From: Gnetum montanum
Lineage: Eukaryota; Streptophyta; Gnetopsida; Gnetales; Gnetaceae
NCBI GenBank assembly: GCA_015680685.1
Contig: MNCI01005895.1
Coordinates: 495,470 to 559,469 of the forward strand
DNA: 64,000 nt
Direction: 5' to 3'
The translations under genes were made by a program, and so were the position numbers. Below the pieces are notes generated by a model. That model had not been told where the DNA came from. It saw only the letters and a program-made list of their open reading frames with translations, and did not search any database. This document shows, one piece after another, positions 14,423-27,119 of the stretch (positions within the stretch are counted from its first letter, which is position 1; each line of letters starts with the position of its first letter).

Positions 14423-15271
14423 TGATGAGTAGTGATTAGACCTTATGCATAACCCTAAAAATCACAAGTGTTTACATATTATTTGGTCGAATTCCAAGGA
14501 CTTTTAGGTTTCTTCATACACTGGTCTAGGAGGTGAATCAACTTTTGCAGTCATTTTCTTCGTAGTTACACTTGTGAATACAAGGGTATAGTTAAGTATA
14601 ACTAAGGCATATGACTTGTATCATTTTTATCTTTTTATGTTCTAAGTCATATAAGGATAAAGAATAATGAATAAAGGAATTTAATCACTAAAGTAGTCTA
14701 ACAACTAGCTAACACTTAATTGATCCTAACATAAGCATCCATTCCCAGTTGCCATACACATCTTCAACACATATAATGCTACTGGGTTACCAAATGTTAA
14801 GTGTTGTTGGGATTACCTAGCATTACATGTATGCTTGAAGTGGTCACACTTATGTTTACTATTTAATTTATCTTAATTAATTATTTTATTACTTAAATTA
14901 TTAAGTGCTTAAAGAAATAATTAATCTAGTCTAAGTGCTGCAAGGTTTGATCACAAAGCTCATCTTTATTACCACATACATTGAAGTGCTCCGGTACAAC
15001 AATGCTCAAATAAAGATCTATACACTCTTTGAATTCTACTATAGGCACTTAGAAAATATTCTAACTTTCAAATGAGAAAACCATAAGAGCTTCGCTATGA
15101 CTATGAAACTTGATGACATAAATGTGGTGGAAGTCACACATTTATAGGCAAAAATAAGATGCCCCATTGATGGGTACATGTTAATGGGTCAAACCCTACA
15201 TCAACATGATCACGTTGATGAGGTTGCATTGATGGCATCCTATTGATGTAGCCAAACCATATGACTAATCA
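14423..15271 (-). repeat. Element 3, 3' LTR
   Basis: On the + strand it begins TGATGAG and ends CTAATCA. The next bases TATCCCCATG (15272-15281) read as a purine-rich tract on the minus strand, as expected beside a 3' LTR. A minus-strand TATAAAT is at 15140-15146, with CATTGATGG / CATCAACATGATCACGTTGATG-type dyads on its upstream side (about 15160-15250). Confidence 0.82.
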
Positions 15272-15479
15272 TATCCCCATGATTGAATGAAAACTCATCC
15301 TCAAGTTCTTTACAAAATTTGGAAAGGTATGGAATTATTAACACACAAATAACATGAAAAAAACTAAGTGCACAAGTGTATGATTTTACAATGATTAAAA
15401 AATTTTGATGTTTAGGATAACAAAATTGAACACCAAGATAAATCTAACAAGTATAATTCTCTAACAGTGTGAAGATGGT

Positions 15480-17690
15480 GAAGAAGATTAAATGGTCCTA
15501 GGTAGTAGAGGCTCCTAGGCCTCCAAAGGGCGTTCTCCTACTTTGGGTGCATGCAATGGTTAAGGTGGATATGATTGTCTTATGGTAGCTATAACTTTTG
15601 GTGGAAGATGAAAGACATTCAATAATGCCTTCTCCTTACTCTTTTGGTAGATTTTTTATGAAGGGCTTGAACTTCCTCCATGGAGAGATATCTATTTTTT
15701 GCTTCCAATCTCCTCAATTCATTGTTTACTTTGGCTAGTTTCTCCTCCTATTGATGGATAAAATCTTACATCTACTACTTCTACACATCAACATTATACA
15801 AATGATGATTTTTTGTTGTTAGAATTGCATTCTCGTGATGTGACTAAACCAAGTCCTTCTAAATGATGTACATTTTGGCATTGGACATGGACTAGTCAAA
15901 GATTACCATCTCCTTTGTGTTCTCAACCTTTTAAGCTTATCTTCAAGTTGTTTGAAGGCTTCATCATGTGTCAGTTTAGGGTTGAGAAATGTAGGATCAA
16001 TGAGGTAGGCTTTTAATTTAACAACCTTTATAGCCAAGAATTTGTTTTCAGCTCAGGCTATGTTAGGTTAGCCCTCTCATATGATGCATTTGTTCCTAGC
16101 TTCAAGAAGCTTCAACTAGGTTGTAGTGATTATATCTAGAAGGTCAAAGACATCTAGAATTAGTTGCTTGGTTCCTACTAGTTAGTCCAAAAACTCCTCA
16201 TGTTGGGCTACACTCAATCTACTACTAAGGGTTCCTCCAAACATTTTTCCATCTTTGAGTGTAGACACATATAATATAGATGCCACAGGTCTATTTAATG
16301 CTTCAAAAATTCTATCAATAACTATCTCTGCCATTATCTCCTACCCATGGTGCTGCATGACGAAGATAATTGCCCCTTCATCCTCCTCCAAATGTACTAA
16401 GAATATAGTAATATTCCTAGAGATTTCTATGAATTACTACTTTTGAGAGAGAGACACTATTACCTCTTAGGTGCTAAGATTTCATCTTGTGGGTAACTGA
16501 ATTATTAGAACTAAGAAAATTGATCCACCTTCTTCCATCTAGCTTATGATTTGAACCACTTAGTTGAGGTGGCTTATTGCTAGGTGATACATGGATGGAT
16601 CACCACCACTTTTTCCTACTCATTGCTCCTACTCATGCAAGAGCTACTCTCAAATCTTGTGCATGTGCTAAAGAGTAGCATGGGACTCCAATGTTGTTTC
16701 ATGAGCAAGGATGGAGGTGGTGGTTGTTAGTCCTCTTCTTAGATGACTTTGGTAGCTACTTTGTCCTTCATTATCTCTACCTAGGAAGCAGATGAAGCAT
16801 GTTGGATAACATCATTTGTATAGTTTGTTATTCCTCCCATCTTGCACAATTTTTGAATGAGAGATGGAAAGGGTAGTACCTTCCTTCTATGTTCATTTTT
16901 TTCAAACTACTTCTCTATCTCAAGATAGATTAGTTATGGAAGGTTAACTGGAAAACTACCATTTAGAGTGTCACATGTACGAGCAGTGAAAGTTGTGATC
17001 TTACTTAGCCTCATTGTTGGATTGAGGTGGAAGGCCACAATGTTATAGTATGCATGCTGTGCTATGGTAAGTGCACCAAAATCCTTATGATCAACTCCAT
17101 AACACCACTATGTCCATTCTTTCTTGATGCTAGAATCTACTTAGTTTAGGATTTTAACAAGGTTGGCCCTAGTTTCTAGTAACCCAAGAACCTTTGCAAT
17201 GGATTTCACTAAGTAGGACACTAAAATGTTCTTGATCTTGACAATTGAACTGGCTTACAAATTTTTCAAAAACAAGTATGTTTCTCCCATGTACCACTCT
17301 CCACTTGAAGTGATTATGGGCCACATGGTAGAGTTCTGTAGTTAAGCTTTAACTTCTAGAGGAGTGAACTCCAAGAAAGGTCTAAAGTTCAACTCTTGAA
17401 GCATGGATTTCTGGATCTCCTTGTTTGTGATCTGCTTGAGGAAAGCCTGATTAAGGTGATCTTAAGATTCAGCCTAGGCTATGATGCCTCATCTCAGTGA
17501 GACTATTCTATTATAGCTACTTTCTCATAAATCTTTAAAGAAAATTCGACTTTGGGCTCATCCCAAAGAGGTCTTGTGGCATGGATCTTTTCTTACTGAT
17601 GGGGCTATTCTTGATAGGTTCTTGTTCATGCTTGTTTTTCCCTTTGTTTGGATGGTCATCCTTCTTGTATGTGCTTACCTTAGGTGCCAT
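15480..17690 (-). pseudogene. Element 3 accessory ORF after integrase (plant transposon protein-like)
   Basis: Starts at an ATG at 17690 (MAPKVSTYKKDD) and runs toward the 3' LTR with stops and frameshifts. A conserved block near 16800-16950 reads EIEK.FEKNEHRRKVLPFPSLI, then QKLCKMGGI and YTND; the same block occurs in element 2 near 31580-31700. The FPSLI..LC...G signature resembles the putative plant transposon protein family (Pfam Transposase_32, PF20167), which is found downstream of pol in Athila-type elements. A charged, helix-forming C-terminal part (AIKVVKLKAYLIDP, then HDEAFKQLEDKLKRLRTQR) lies near 15900-16030 and suggests a coiled coil. Function in the element is unknown. The family call is by eye. 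Confidence 0.6.
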
Positions 17691-17834
17691 CTATGATCAC
17701 AACACAATTAAGGATTAGCATATAATGTGTAACTTATAACATTTTAGTACCTTAGCTTATTGGGTAGTTACACTTAGGCTAAATTTAAACCATGGTAGAT
17801 TAGTTATTTTATTATTATTTTATTGATTTTTAAC

Positions 17835-18098
17835 TTAGAATGTTACCAAAGCCTGTTGAAAGGGTTTAACTTTAATAAATTGATGTTTTAATGTTGGTTT
17901 CTTAGTTTCAACTTTGTGGGAGTTAGAAAAATTTTCTATCATAAACTTAAGATTTATGGTCCCCATGAAAAAGAGCTTACCTTTGATATCTACAGGGTTG
18001 AAGAATGGAGGGAATTGGATGAATGGATAGGAAGATATGGCTCTTAGAAGGTTATAGGCTTTAGAAAATTCAAAACCTTCCCCCTCATTTATGAACAA
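17835..18098 (-). other. Open segment upstream of the element 3 accessory ORF
   Basis: Eighty-seven codons without a stop, starting from a TTG and not an ATG (FINEGEGFEFSKAYNLL ...). It is the longest uninterrupted frame in element 3 and lies between the internal TATA-like site and the accessory ORF. No family is recognised; it could be the first part of the accessory protein or spacer that happens to be open. Confidence 0.35.
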
Positions 18099-18127
18099 AT
18101 GTGAAAAAATCTTAAGTGTTTATGTGT

Positions 18128-18134
18128 ATTTATA
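18128..18134 (-). promoter_or_regulatory. Internal TATA-like site in element 3 with LTR-like upstream motifs
   Basis: Minus-strand CTATAAATACAC. Directly upstream in that orientation (about 18145-18205) are TCAATGGG, CCAATTGATGAG and ACACATTGATGC, the same CATTGATG-type motifs that precede the TATA box of the element's own LTRs. The accessory coding region starts just downstream. It looks like a promoter copy; activity is inference. Confidence 0.45.
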
Positions 18135-19849
18135 GACATTTTTGCCTTGCATCAATGTGTCTCATCAATTGGGGTACTACATATATGAGGTCCCATTGAT
18201 AGAGCCATTTCAAAAAAAATTTCACTTAGAATATTTTGAAAAATACAAAGACTTTTACCATGAATTTGGCATCTATAGAGAGCTAGAAAAGCTATGAACA
18301 TGATGAAATACTTGAAGAGGGTTTATGAATGCATAAAATTAGAGAATAACCAAGAGAATGAAATTTTATTAGAGAAAATGCCTTAAGAAGTGCATAATTG
18401 GATGCAATCGAGGGGGCACATGAAAGATTTAACTATAGAAATGTTGAAGGATAAGGAACTTAACTAATCCAACCAAGAGATATGCAAGTCAATCCTTCCC
18501 ATAGTAGGCTAATTTCCTTTTTCCCCTTACATAACCTTAACTAAGGAGTCCATGGGCACCATAGTTGATTAACTATTATGAAAAGTTAAAGATAGAATCC
18601 AAAAGAATCTACCTAAGAATTTTCACACATCAAACTAAGACATTGAACAAGACATGGAAATTGGTAGTGAGGTGAGTTATATAAAACATTAATGAATGAA
18701 AGAGAAGGTGGAATGGAGTTCCTAATCATGGTCACATGAAGTCTCTTGTGGATTTTATGGTTAAATGACTTGATAAAGTCCATCCTTAGTTTAGATCAAA
18801 ACAAACCACATTTAGTGACTTTGCGTCAGCATTCTAAGCCCATACCACCTTCTCAAGATACAAGAATGCTTCCACAGATCAATCATGATTTCTCATTTGA
18901 GAAGAAAAGAGAAGCAAGAAGTTAAAATGGGCTTTACTTAGTGGGGACCTTTAGGCATGGGTAACATGTCTCTCTAGTCCCATAACTAGTTCTTGTAGCC
19001 CATTATTTTTTCTAAGGGGTGTGCTTTAAATTCCCATCATTTTTTTAAATTTTATGTTTTTATTGATTTTTGGGTAGAAACCACACCATGCAAATACTTA
19101 TTAACTTCCTATTATTAGTTGACACTGTATAGTAAGATATCCATGAAAATAAAATTATACTCGAGTAAGTAGAAAGGTACAAAGAGGGTTGAATACCCTT
19201 GAAGTCACATGCTTTTCAAACCATTTGAATCTTTTGTAAGTTTAGAAACTACCAAGGCCATAAGTTCATTAAAGTTTTATTAATAAAAAAGGGATCTCAT
19301 ATTTCCAAAACAAGAAAGACCATAGAGTTTTTGGATGGTGGATTATGTGGACTCACTACTAGTTCCATGAAAAAGAAACTTTGTCTTGGTTATTGATCAT
19401 CAAAATTCAAAAATAGAAACCAAACATTAGCAATCAAAAAAATTAAGTAAAAACCACCATTAGCAAACATCTACAACATCACTATGTTCTATTGGAAACA
19501 AAGTATTTTATTAGAAAATAAGAAGAAAAGTTCACAGCAAAATAAAGTAAAATATAAAAGAAATTGGAAAATATATAAGAAAATATAAACATACTAATGA
19601 TGTTGTAAAACAAAAAAAGTGTAAAAATAATGAAAGTGTAAGATAAAAAGTGTAAAAACAAAGAAAGTGTAAAATAAAAAAAAGGTTCAATAATGGAAGA
19701 GCCACTTTAATTGATTATCATGTATGGCCATCTCCCTCATGACTAACTTGGAAGAATGAGATTCAGAAAATTGAGTGTGGCTATCCATGTAATAAAGCAT
19801 TGTTTTCACTAGCGTGCTTAGGCTCATGGATAGGTTTTAATTATTGTAT

Positions 19850-20900
19850 GTTGACCAATTTCTTCTTGTTTGGACTCTCAAGTTTTTATATTAACATGAC
19901 CCTAGAAAGAAAGGTTTTATAAATGATATAACATGCTTCCCACAATATTTGGGACTTAGTATTTTGTGATACATGTGTGGGGTTATAGTAAAGGACCTTG
20001 TTTTTAGGTTGAAATTTAACTTTTCTTATTCTAAGGTCATGAAATTTTTTGTTGAATGCTTTGTGCACTTCATTCATGGATAGGGCCAATAATCAATTCT
20101 CATCTAGCATGTTGAGGTTGATCAATCTTTCTTTTAGTGCTAGGCTCAAGTCAACGTCAAGTTCACAAGCTATTGAAAGTGTATGAAGCTCAAATTAAAT
20201 TAGAAGTATTGGTAGTTTTTCATACACCAGCTCATAGGGATAGTAGCCTATAGGAGCTTGTCATGTTGAGAAGTATGCTTAGAGAGCATCATTAAGTTTT
20301 ATGCTCTAGTCTCTACTATATTTGCTAATTGTTCTCATTAAGATTTTTTTGATTTCACTATTGGTAATATTAGCTTGACCATTGGCTAGTGGGTGGTAAG
20401 GTGTTATTAACTTATGTGCAATCTCCAAGTGTTTCATGAGCTTTTATAGAGTAGCACTTATAAAATAAGTACCATTTTCACAAATCATTACATGTGGCTT
20501 TCCAAACTTGTTTACAACATTTTGTTGTACAAATTGAACAATAGTGGAAGATGTATAGTTGGTGAGGCAATAGTCTCTACATAGTTTTTACAATAGTTAA
20601 TAGTGACTATAATGTACACCTTTCCATTTGACATGGGTGTGATGGCATCCACGAAGTCTATGCTTGAGATGTTGAAGGGTTCCAATGGATGAATCCACTA
20701 TTGAGGATCATCCATCTGAGTTGTCATCCCAGCATTGTATTGATGATGTTTACAAGAGAAAATGAATTGGTGGATGTTTCTAGAGAGTGTTGGCTAATAA
20801 TACCCTACATCAGAATATTAATAACCATGCATCTACTAGCATAGTGGCCTTCACAAGTACCCTCCTAAGCATCTTGGAGAATGTGTAGTTGGTTAGCATT
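19850..20900 (-). pseudogene. Element 3 integrase, catalytically dead
   Basis: Reads the gypsy integrase in order: zinc-finger region (EGHY..., near 20850), SSIDFVDAITPMSNGKVYIIV with the first catalytic Asp at 20656-20658, ICENGTYF where the second catalytic Asp is Glu, and ITPYHPLANGQANITN where the third catalytic Glu is Asn. C-terminal text such as YYPYELVYEKLP follows. In an active copy this enzyme would insert the cDNA into nuclear DNA; two of three metal ligands are lost here. Stops are frequent. Confidence 0.72.
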
Positions 20901-20949
20901 AAGAACATACCAACAAACCAAGCCATCAACACACATCTTGTAAAAGTGT

Positions 20950-22300
20950 TAATTAATATCCATGAAGCATATGGCATGATGAAGAAACTATTGTTTATTT
21001 TTATGATCTAACTCTTGTGGCATCTACTGAATGAGAAGATAAGTAAGGATGCCATCGTACCCTATAGGTTTAGTAGGAACTTGTTCATTTATCACATCAA
21101 AAAACAAGAGTTCATTAGGAAATTGATTAGAGAGTTGGCTCTCTATCTTTTTATTGTCTCATTGTAACTAAGATAAGTGGTTAGTGACCATGTTCTTGGT
21201 TCCCTTTTAATCTACAATTGTAAAATCGAACTCCTACAAGATCACTAGCCACCGTATGATATAGGGGCTCACCATTGGCTTATGCATGAGGAAGAAAATG
21301 ACATTGTGATTCATGTGTACAGATCCCTTGTATCCAAGCACATAGTGCCTAAATTTCTCCAAAGCATACACCACTATCATTAGCTTTTTTTGTGTTGTGA
21401 TGTAGTTGAGCTATGCATCCACAAAGCTTTAGCTTGCATAGTGGATATAATAAGGACATTTCTGATTGTCTAACTTCATAAGAACTACTTCTAAGGCATA
21501 GTTTCATGCATCTATCATGATGTGAAATGGTTAGGATCAATTAGGTGCTCTTAGAATTAGGACTTTTACTAGAATATATTTTCTCATTCCTTGATCCATA
21601 TGAATGAAGCATCTTTCTATATAAGCTCAACCAATAGTTTAGCAATCTTAGAGAAATTCTTTATGAATCGTTGCTAGTAGCTAGTATGTCTAAGGAATGA
21701 TCAGACATTTTAAATATTTTCTAGTTGGTGGGCTATTCCTTTGATGAACCTAATATTTTTAGAGTCAACCAAAATCCTTGATTAAGAAATTATATACCGT
21801 AACATAATGTCATCCTATTAAATTGAATGGCTCTTTACCCAATTGAGCCAAAGGTTAGTCTCCATGCATCTTTTAAGCACTTGCTCAAGGTGGTTTAGGA
21901 CCTTCTCAAATATAGCACTATAGGTGGAGAAGTTATCCATGAAGAAATCTATCCCACTACCAATTTGTTGCTAAAAAATGCTAAGAGAAAGGTGTTGGAA
22001 GGTTGTAGGGGCATTGCATAGACCAAATGGAATCTTTAGATATGCAAAAGTTCCCTAGGGACTTATGAATGTAGTTTTTCCCTAATCCTCTAGTGTGATT
22101 TGAATTTAGTTATAGCCACTATAACCATCTAGAAAGCTATAGAAACAATGCCAATAAATAGTGTCCAATACCTAGTTTACAAATGATAATGGAAAATTAT
22201 CTTTGTAGCTCACAATGTTTAATATCCTAAAATCAATACACACCATTCACTTGCCATCTTTCTTTGGCATGATTACAAGTGGGCTAACCCACTTGCTCTC
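20950..22300 (-). pseudogene. Element 3 reverse transcriptase-RNase H, dead
   Basis: RT begins near 22290 with WVSPLVIMPKKDGKW, continues past the palm region and reaches FFMDNFSTYSAIFEK at about 21960-21910, where the usual F/Y-x-DD box has become FMDN (last Asp to Asn, a G-to-A change). Then SKCLKDAWRLT and the connection domain follow; RNase H debris with stops runs to about 20950. The enzyme would copy element RNA into cDNA in the particle. Neighbours are gag/protease upstream and integrase downstream on the same strand. Confidence 0.7.
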
Positions 22301-22519
22301 CATAATTAGATATATGAATCCAACCTTGAGGATTTCTATTTTCTCTTTGATGATCTACACTTATCATCATCATTTGATTTGATTTAGACACCACAACCTC
22401 TTCAACTACAATAACCTTGCTCTTAGCCCTTTGGTGGCCCTGTTCAACATTCTTCTTTCTCCTGTGATCATGATCACTACTTTGCTCTTTAGATTTCTTT
22501 GTAATTTTCAAAGGCATTT

Positions 22520-24060
22520 AAAAATTTTCATCCAAAGAGTTCCATATTTTATCTATATTAGCTAAAATTTTGCAGATATATTTCTAGATCAACAAAGCTT
22601 TTTGTTGCACCACTTTATCAAGTCGTGGCTCCTCCTCATTATCAACAAGCTAGACTTTTCTTTTTCTGATAGAAGGATCCTGATTGTACTCAACACTTTC
22701 CCTCTTTTGGAGCTCTCCTTCTTCTTTTGCAACCTACTCAATGAACCTTTGGATCTAATAGGCTCTTAGTTCTAATAATCTCCCTTTGGGATAGACCTTA
22801 AGATTTCTTCTTATTTCTAATTGGAGTTCATCTATGATATGGCAAAGTTTCTCCCTTTGAGAATAACCATGGCTAGGACATCTGTGCAAAAGATAATAAT
22901 ATTGACCTATGGTGGAGTTTAAGGGTTCATGTGTTCCTTTTTTCCATCCTTGGATCTACTTTCTTAATTTGGACACTAAAGAGTATGTCTAATATTTTTC
23001 ATTAAATAGCTCAATCATCCAACTCCATCTATAAATTAATTCTACCTCTAAAAAGTGGTACCAACTTTCTACCTCTTTTATAAGTGTTGTCGAAAATAAC
23101 TTAAGATTTTGCCAATCATTTTCTATGTTTTACAAGGAAAAAGCATCATGAAAGGCTTGTAGATGATTCCACAAATCTAATATTATTCACATGTAGCTAC
23201 TTTATTTAGCTGTGCTTCACATGCCTTATTGGAATTTTAATTTCCTTTATAATGTTTAGCATGTTTTGAGTTGCAAGAAAAGGCTTATCATAGTTTTTAC
23301 CTCTATGATGTCTATGATGCCTATGATGCCCTCTGCTCTCCATTCTCTCATGGTTTCAGGCCTCCCTTAAATGCCCACACCTATAATCTCAATCATCCTA
23401 GCTTGATCTATTATCATGATCATTTCCATCTCGCCGATCACCTCCATCATGATCATGCCCTCTATGGCTTCAGTCAAAGCTTAAGGAGGAAGAAGAGGAT
23501 GATGAAGGTGAAGAGGAAGGAGGACTAGCACCATGGTGCCTACTATCCCCTCTTCGATGGTCATTATCATGATGCTTGTCCTTGTCCCTGCCATGACTCC
23601 CATCTTTGGATTTTCCATGATCACGAGATTCATTCTTTTCAGAACTAAGATTGTTTATAATGAACTATAAATTTTGATTCAAGCCTCCTTTATCAAAATC
23701 AAGTGAAGAAGAGTCTAGATGCTAAGAATCATTATATAGAAAATCCTCATTGTATTTATGATTTAGCAAGAACAAGGGGTTATTAAACCATTTTTCCTTT
23801 GTAGATTCAAAGCATTTCTCCTATTGTTGATCTCTTTTGCATTATGTTTTGGTGGATGATAGTCTCGATATTCATGTTCATACATAACATATTCATCATT
23901 AGGATCCTTGATGCCCAACCTCTTAATAGTTTGGAATAGCATCCTAGGAACTGATGGGTTAGGTGGTAATAAAACATTGCATTCCATATCTCTCCACCAC
24001 AGCTATTCATCTTGGTGCAGAATGAAGATGAAATGAAGTACAAACTCATCTAGATGAGTA
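22520..24060 (-). pseudogene. Element 3 gag and protease region, degraded
   Basis: From the primer-site side the minus strand gives LLPPNPSVPRMLFQTIKRLG, then a charged stretch (YVMYEHEYRDYHPPKHNAKE) and, near 23600-23300, His/Asp/Arg-rich low-complexity sequence like the linker in element 2 gag (13430-13770). The capsid core and protease motif are too broken to place. Identity rests mainly on position between primer site and RT. Confidence 0.45.
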
Positions 24061-24263
24061 AATACCATTTTGCATTCTTGGGACACTTGTGGTTTTGACC
24101 CATCTCACCTATGAGAAGAAGAAATTTTGGATTAGAAGAAAAATTCAGTGTGCTATTTAAAGTTGTTATTATTATTTAGAATGATTTCAACTTTGATGTT
24201 TGATCCAATGATGTGAAGCATTTCCACTATGTCCTAAAATCTCATGAAGCTAACTGAAAAAAT

Positions 24264-24282
24264 GTCTTCAACAATAGTGCCA
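24264..24282 (-). promoter_or_regulatory. Element 3 primer-binding site, tRNA-Asp type
   Basis: Read on the minus strand one base inside the 5' LTR, TGGCACTATTGTTGAAGA aligns with TGGCGCCGTTGCCGGGGA (tRNA-Asp 3' complement). All seven differences are C-to-T or G-to-A transitions, so the site is a deaminated tRNA-Asp primer site. Confidence 0.75.
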
Positions 24283-24283
24283 A

Positions 24284-25172
24284 TGATGAGAAATGAGTAG
24301 ATCCTACACCCAACCATATGAATTACAAACATTTATGTATGATTTGGTCGAATTCCAAGGACTTCAAGGTTTCTATGTATACTGTTCTAGGAGCTCAATC
24401 AATTGTTGCAATCATTGTCTTCCTAGTTACACTTGTGAGTACAAGGGTATGGTTAAGTGTAACTAAGGCATATGATTTTTATCATTTTTATCTCTTTATA
24501 TTCTAAGTTTCTTAAGAATAAAGAATAATGAATAAATGGATTTAATTACTAAAGTAGTCTAACAACTAGCTAACACTTAACTAATCCTAGCATAAGCATC
24601 CATTCCCACTTACTGTACACATCTTGAACATGTATAGGGCTATTGGGTTACCAAACATTAAGCGTTATCGGGATTACCAAGCATTACACATATGCTCAAA
24701 GTGGTTATACTTATTTTTACTATTTAATTTATCTTAATTAATTACTTTAGTTGCTGAAAACATTAAATGAAATTTCTCAAAATATTAAATTCTTAAAGAA
24801 ATAATTAATCAAGTCTAAGTGCTTCAAAGTTTGATTACAAAGCTTGTCTTTATTGTTGTACACACTGAAGTGCTCAGGTATAATAATTCTTGAATAAAGA
24901 TCCATACATTCTTTGACTCCTACTACGTGCACTTAGAAACGATTCTAACTTTCAAATGAGAAAACTACAAGAGCTTCACTACAAATTTGAAATTGGATGC
25001 CATAAATGTGATGGAAGATGCACATTTATATATGGAAACAAGGTTCCTCATCAACTATTACACATCAATGGGTCAATCCCTACATCAATGGGATCACATG
25101 GACAAGATCCTATCAATGAGGTAATGCTGATAGCATCCCATCAACATGGCCAAACCATGGAACTCATTGACA
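24284..25172 (-). repeat. Element 3, 5' LTR
   Basis: Homologous to 14423-15271 along its length, starting TGATGAG on the + strand. The right end is set at a CTCATTGACA that aligns with CTAATCA of the other LTR and could be off by a few bases. Minus-strand TATA at 25024-25032 with CATTGATGGG-type motifs upstream of it at about 25060-25150. Confidence 0.8.
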
Positions 25173-26645
25173 AGTTTTTGACATTCAAAAGGAAGAAACC
25201 TTGGAATAGGCAATTCAAAAGAAGACTCTATGAATTTAGAAAGCTATAACTAATATTGTAGTAAAGGTAGAGAAAATGTGGAGTTTGTTGATGAAAAATT
25301 TGCAACAACATTGAAAATTGTGGAGGAGAGGATAGAGCAAGCCTTTGGAAAAGGCAAGGACAAGAAAAAGAAGAAATATTTTGGATGAAAGGGTACAATA
25401 GCTTTAGTGGATAAGTGTTTAGACATAAGCTTCACCAATGAAAAAGGATGTGTTGTTTGTTAGTATGAACATCCCAAGGGATGTTGTCCAAAAATGGCAC
25501 ATTTATAGGAAATGGTTACCATATGCACTTAATCCCAAATTTGTTAAGAAAAAAATGTCAAAAAGGTTACCATATCCTCAAGGTAACTATAAGTAAAACT
25601 TCCAACCAACATACTATCTCAGTTGAGCTTTGCCATAGTCATAAGAGTAGTACTATTAGTAGTGGAAACAACCCTAATCATGAGCCATGCCACCATCTTG
25701 CCAACAATATCCATATGGATATTTCATATAATATTTAATATCCTCTTAGTAATGCTATTTTCCAAACTCCATAGTACTACCCCATTGAGTACCATAAATT
25801 AATGTAGCTAAGAATAGAGTCAAACTTGTACATGCATCCATTAGCAGTTGGTTGAAATAAACACTTGAACCCTTTACCACCAGTGCTAGCTCCTATCCTA
25901 TAGGGGAAACTACTAAAGAAACCATAGTAGAAGAGCACAACAAGGTTAGTGAGTATGCAAGAGGAGGTGATTACATGTGAATCACAACCTAGGAAATGAC
26001 CATTCTTCTGAATGAGCCCTGAAATGATTTGATGGATGGGGAACACATCTACTTTCACCTCATCTACATCCAATCTTCCTCAACAGAACAAGGTTGCATG
26101 TTGATCAAATTCAAATGCATTGGATCTACGTAGAAGACCTTTCACAAAAATGAATTGATCTAGAAAGCCCCTTAGCTTACCTCTAGATAGCAAGGTAGAA
26201 ACCATATAAAGGTCCACTTGATTCTAGGTTAGGAGTGAACATGATCTCACATGACATGTATTAGACTTGAAATCTATTGCCACTAAAGAAAAGTAACATT
26301 TGGCTAGAGGTTGTAGACTAGTCAATCATAGTTTCACTAAGATAAGTGTATGATGTGATTACAACCATTAGTGGTTGTTTTTACCTTGCTGATTTTCTAG
26401 TCATTCATATGAAGAAAAATAAGGGATAGTTTCCAATTACCATGGAAAGAGCTTGGCTTAGCACTATTGATGCTAAGGTTGAAATTTATGACCTATCCTT
26501 GGGATTTCCAAGGAGGACAAAGCTCGTATTATATAAAGATGGAGAATTCCATGTATTTCATACAATGATAATGGATGAAATTATGTGCAAAGAATATGGG
26601 CTATTAGATGATAGGATATCAAGGCATGTAATAGATGTATAGAAG
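25173..26645 (+). pseudogene. Element 2 gag 3' part and protease, broken
   Basis: Element 2 resumes here. Around 25290-25460 a charged region (KGKDKKKKKYF) is followed by a Cys-rich CVVC.YEHPKGCCPK that may be a worn zinc knuckle. At about 26400-26640 a frame reads MKKNKG.FPITMERAWLSTIDAKVEI and ends LVLYKDGEFHVF, matching the protease end GRPWLaTadA..; GRP has become ERA. The protease would cut the polyprotein in the particle. Several stops and frame changes. Confidence 0.5.
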
Positions 26646-27119
26646 AAATATGTATGTAGAAATGTCTAAATGTGATAGCCACACAACAAGAGAGCACCTA
26701 GTGGCTAATCAAGAATGAAGAAACTAAATCCAATAAATACATGGAACTATTATAATAAATTGTTAGTGACTACATTGAAGAGATTGATAAGTTAAAATAA
26801 TTAATGGAAAGAAACTTCTATGCATGAATAAATTAGGAGGAAGAAACAAACTATGGATGCTTGGAGATCTTAGATACTATGGAACTAGAATCATTGGAAC
26901 TAAAGGCACTACTCACTAGTTTGAAATATGCATTTTTAAACAACAAGAAGCCAGTAATAATTAATGTCACTTTAAAGGAAAAATAGAAAAAAAAGTTGGT
27001 GGAAGTGATTAACTAATGGGCCACAGTCTTTGCATGATCTTATGATGATATCACAGGAATTGATCCATGAATTGGTTAGCACAAGATATATACCAACCCT
27101 GTAGTGAAGCCATGAGATC

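Larger units (their letters stand above)
14423..25172 (-). mobile_element. Element 3: Athila-like Ty3/gypsy retrotransposon nested in element 2 gag
   Basis: LTRs at 14423-15271 and 24284-25172 flank a 9.0 kb interior read on the minus strand: primer site, gag, protease region, RT, RNase H, integrase, accessory ORF, polypurine tract. It splits element 2 gag in the opposite orientation, so it arrived later. No target duplication could be recognised: left flank GTGAG does not match the bases after 25172, where the LTR end is uncertain by a few bases. Enzyme active sites are damaged, so it is dead. Confidence 0.85.

Noticed and set aside
23271-23528. 85-codon + strand frame rich in His/Tyr/Asp
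   Set aside because: Antisense to the low-complexity linker of element 3 gag on the minus strand.
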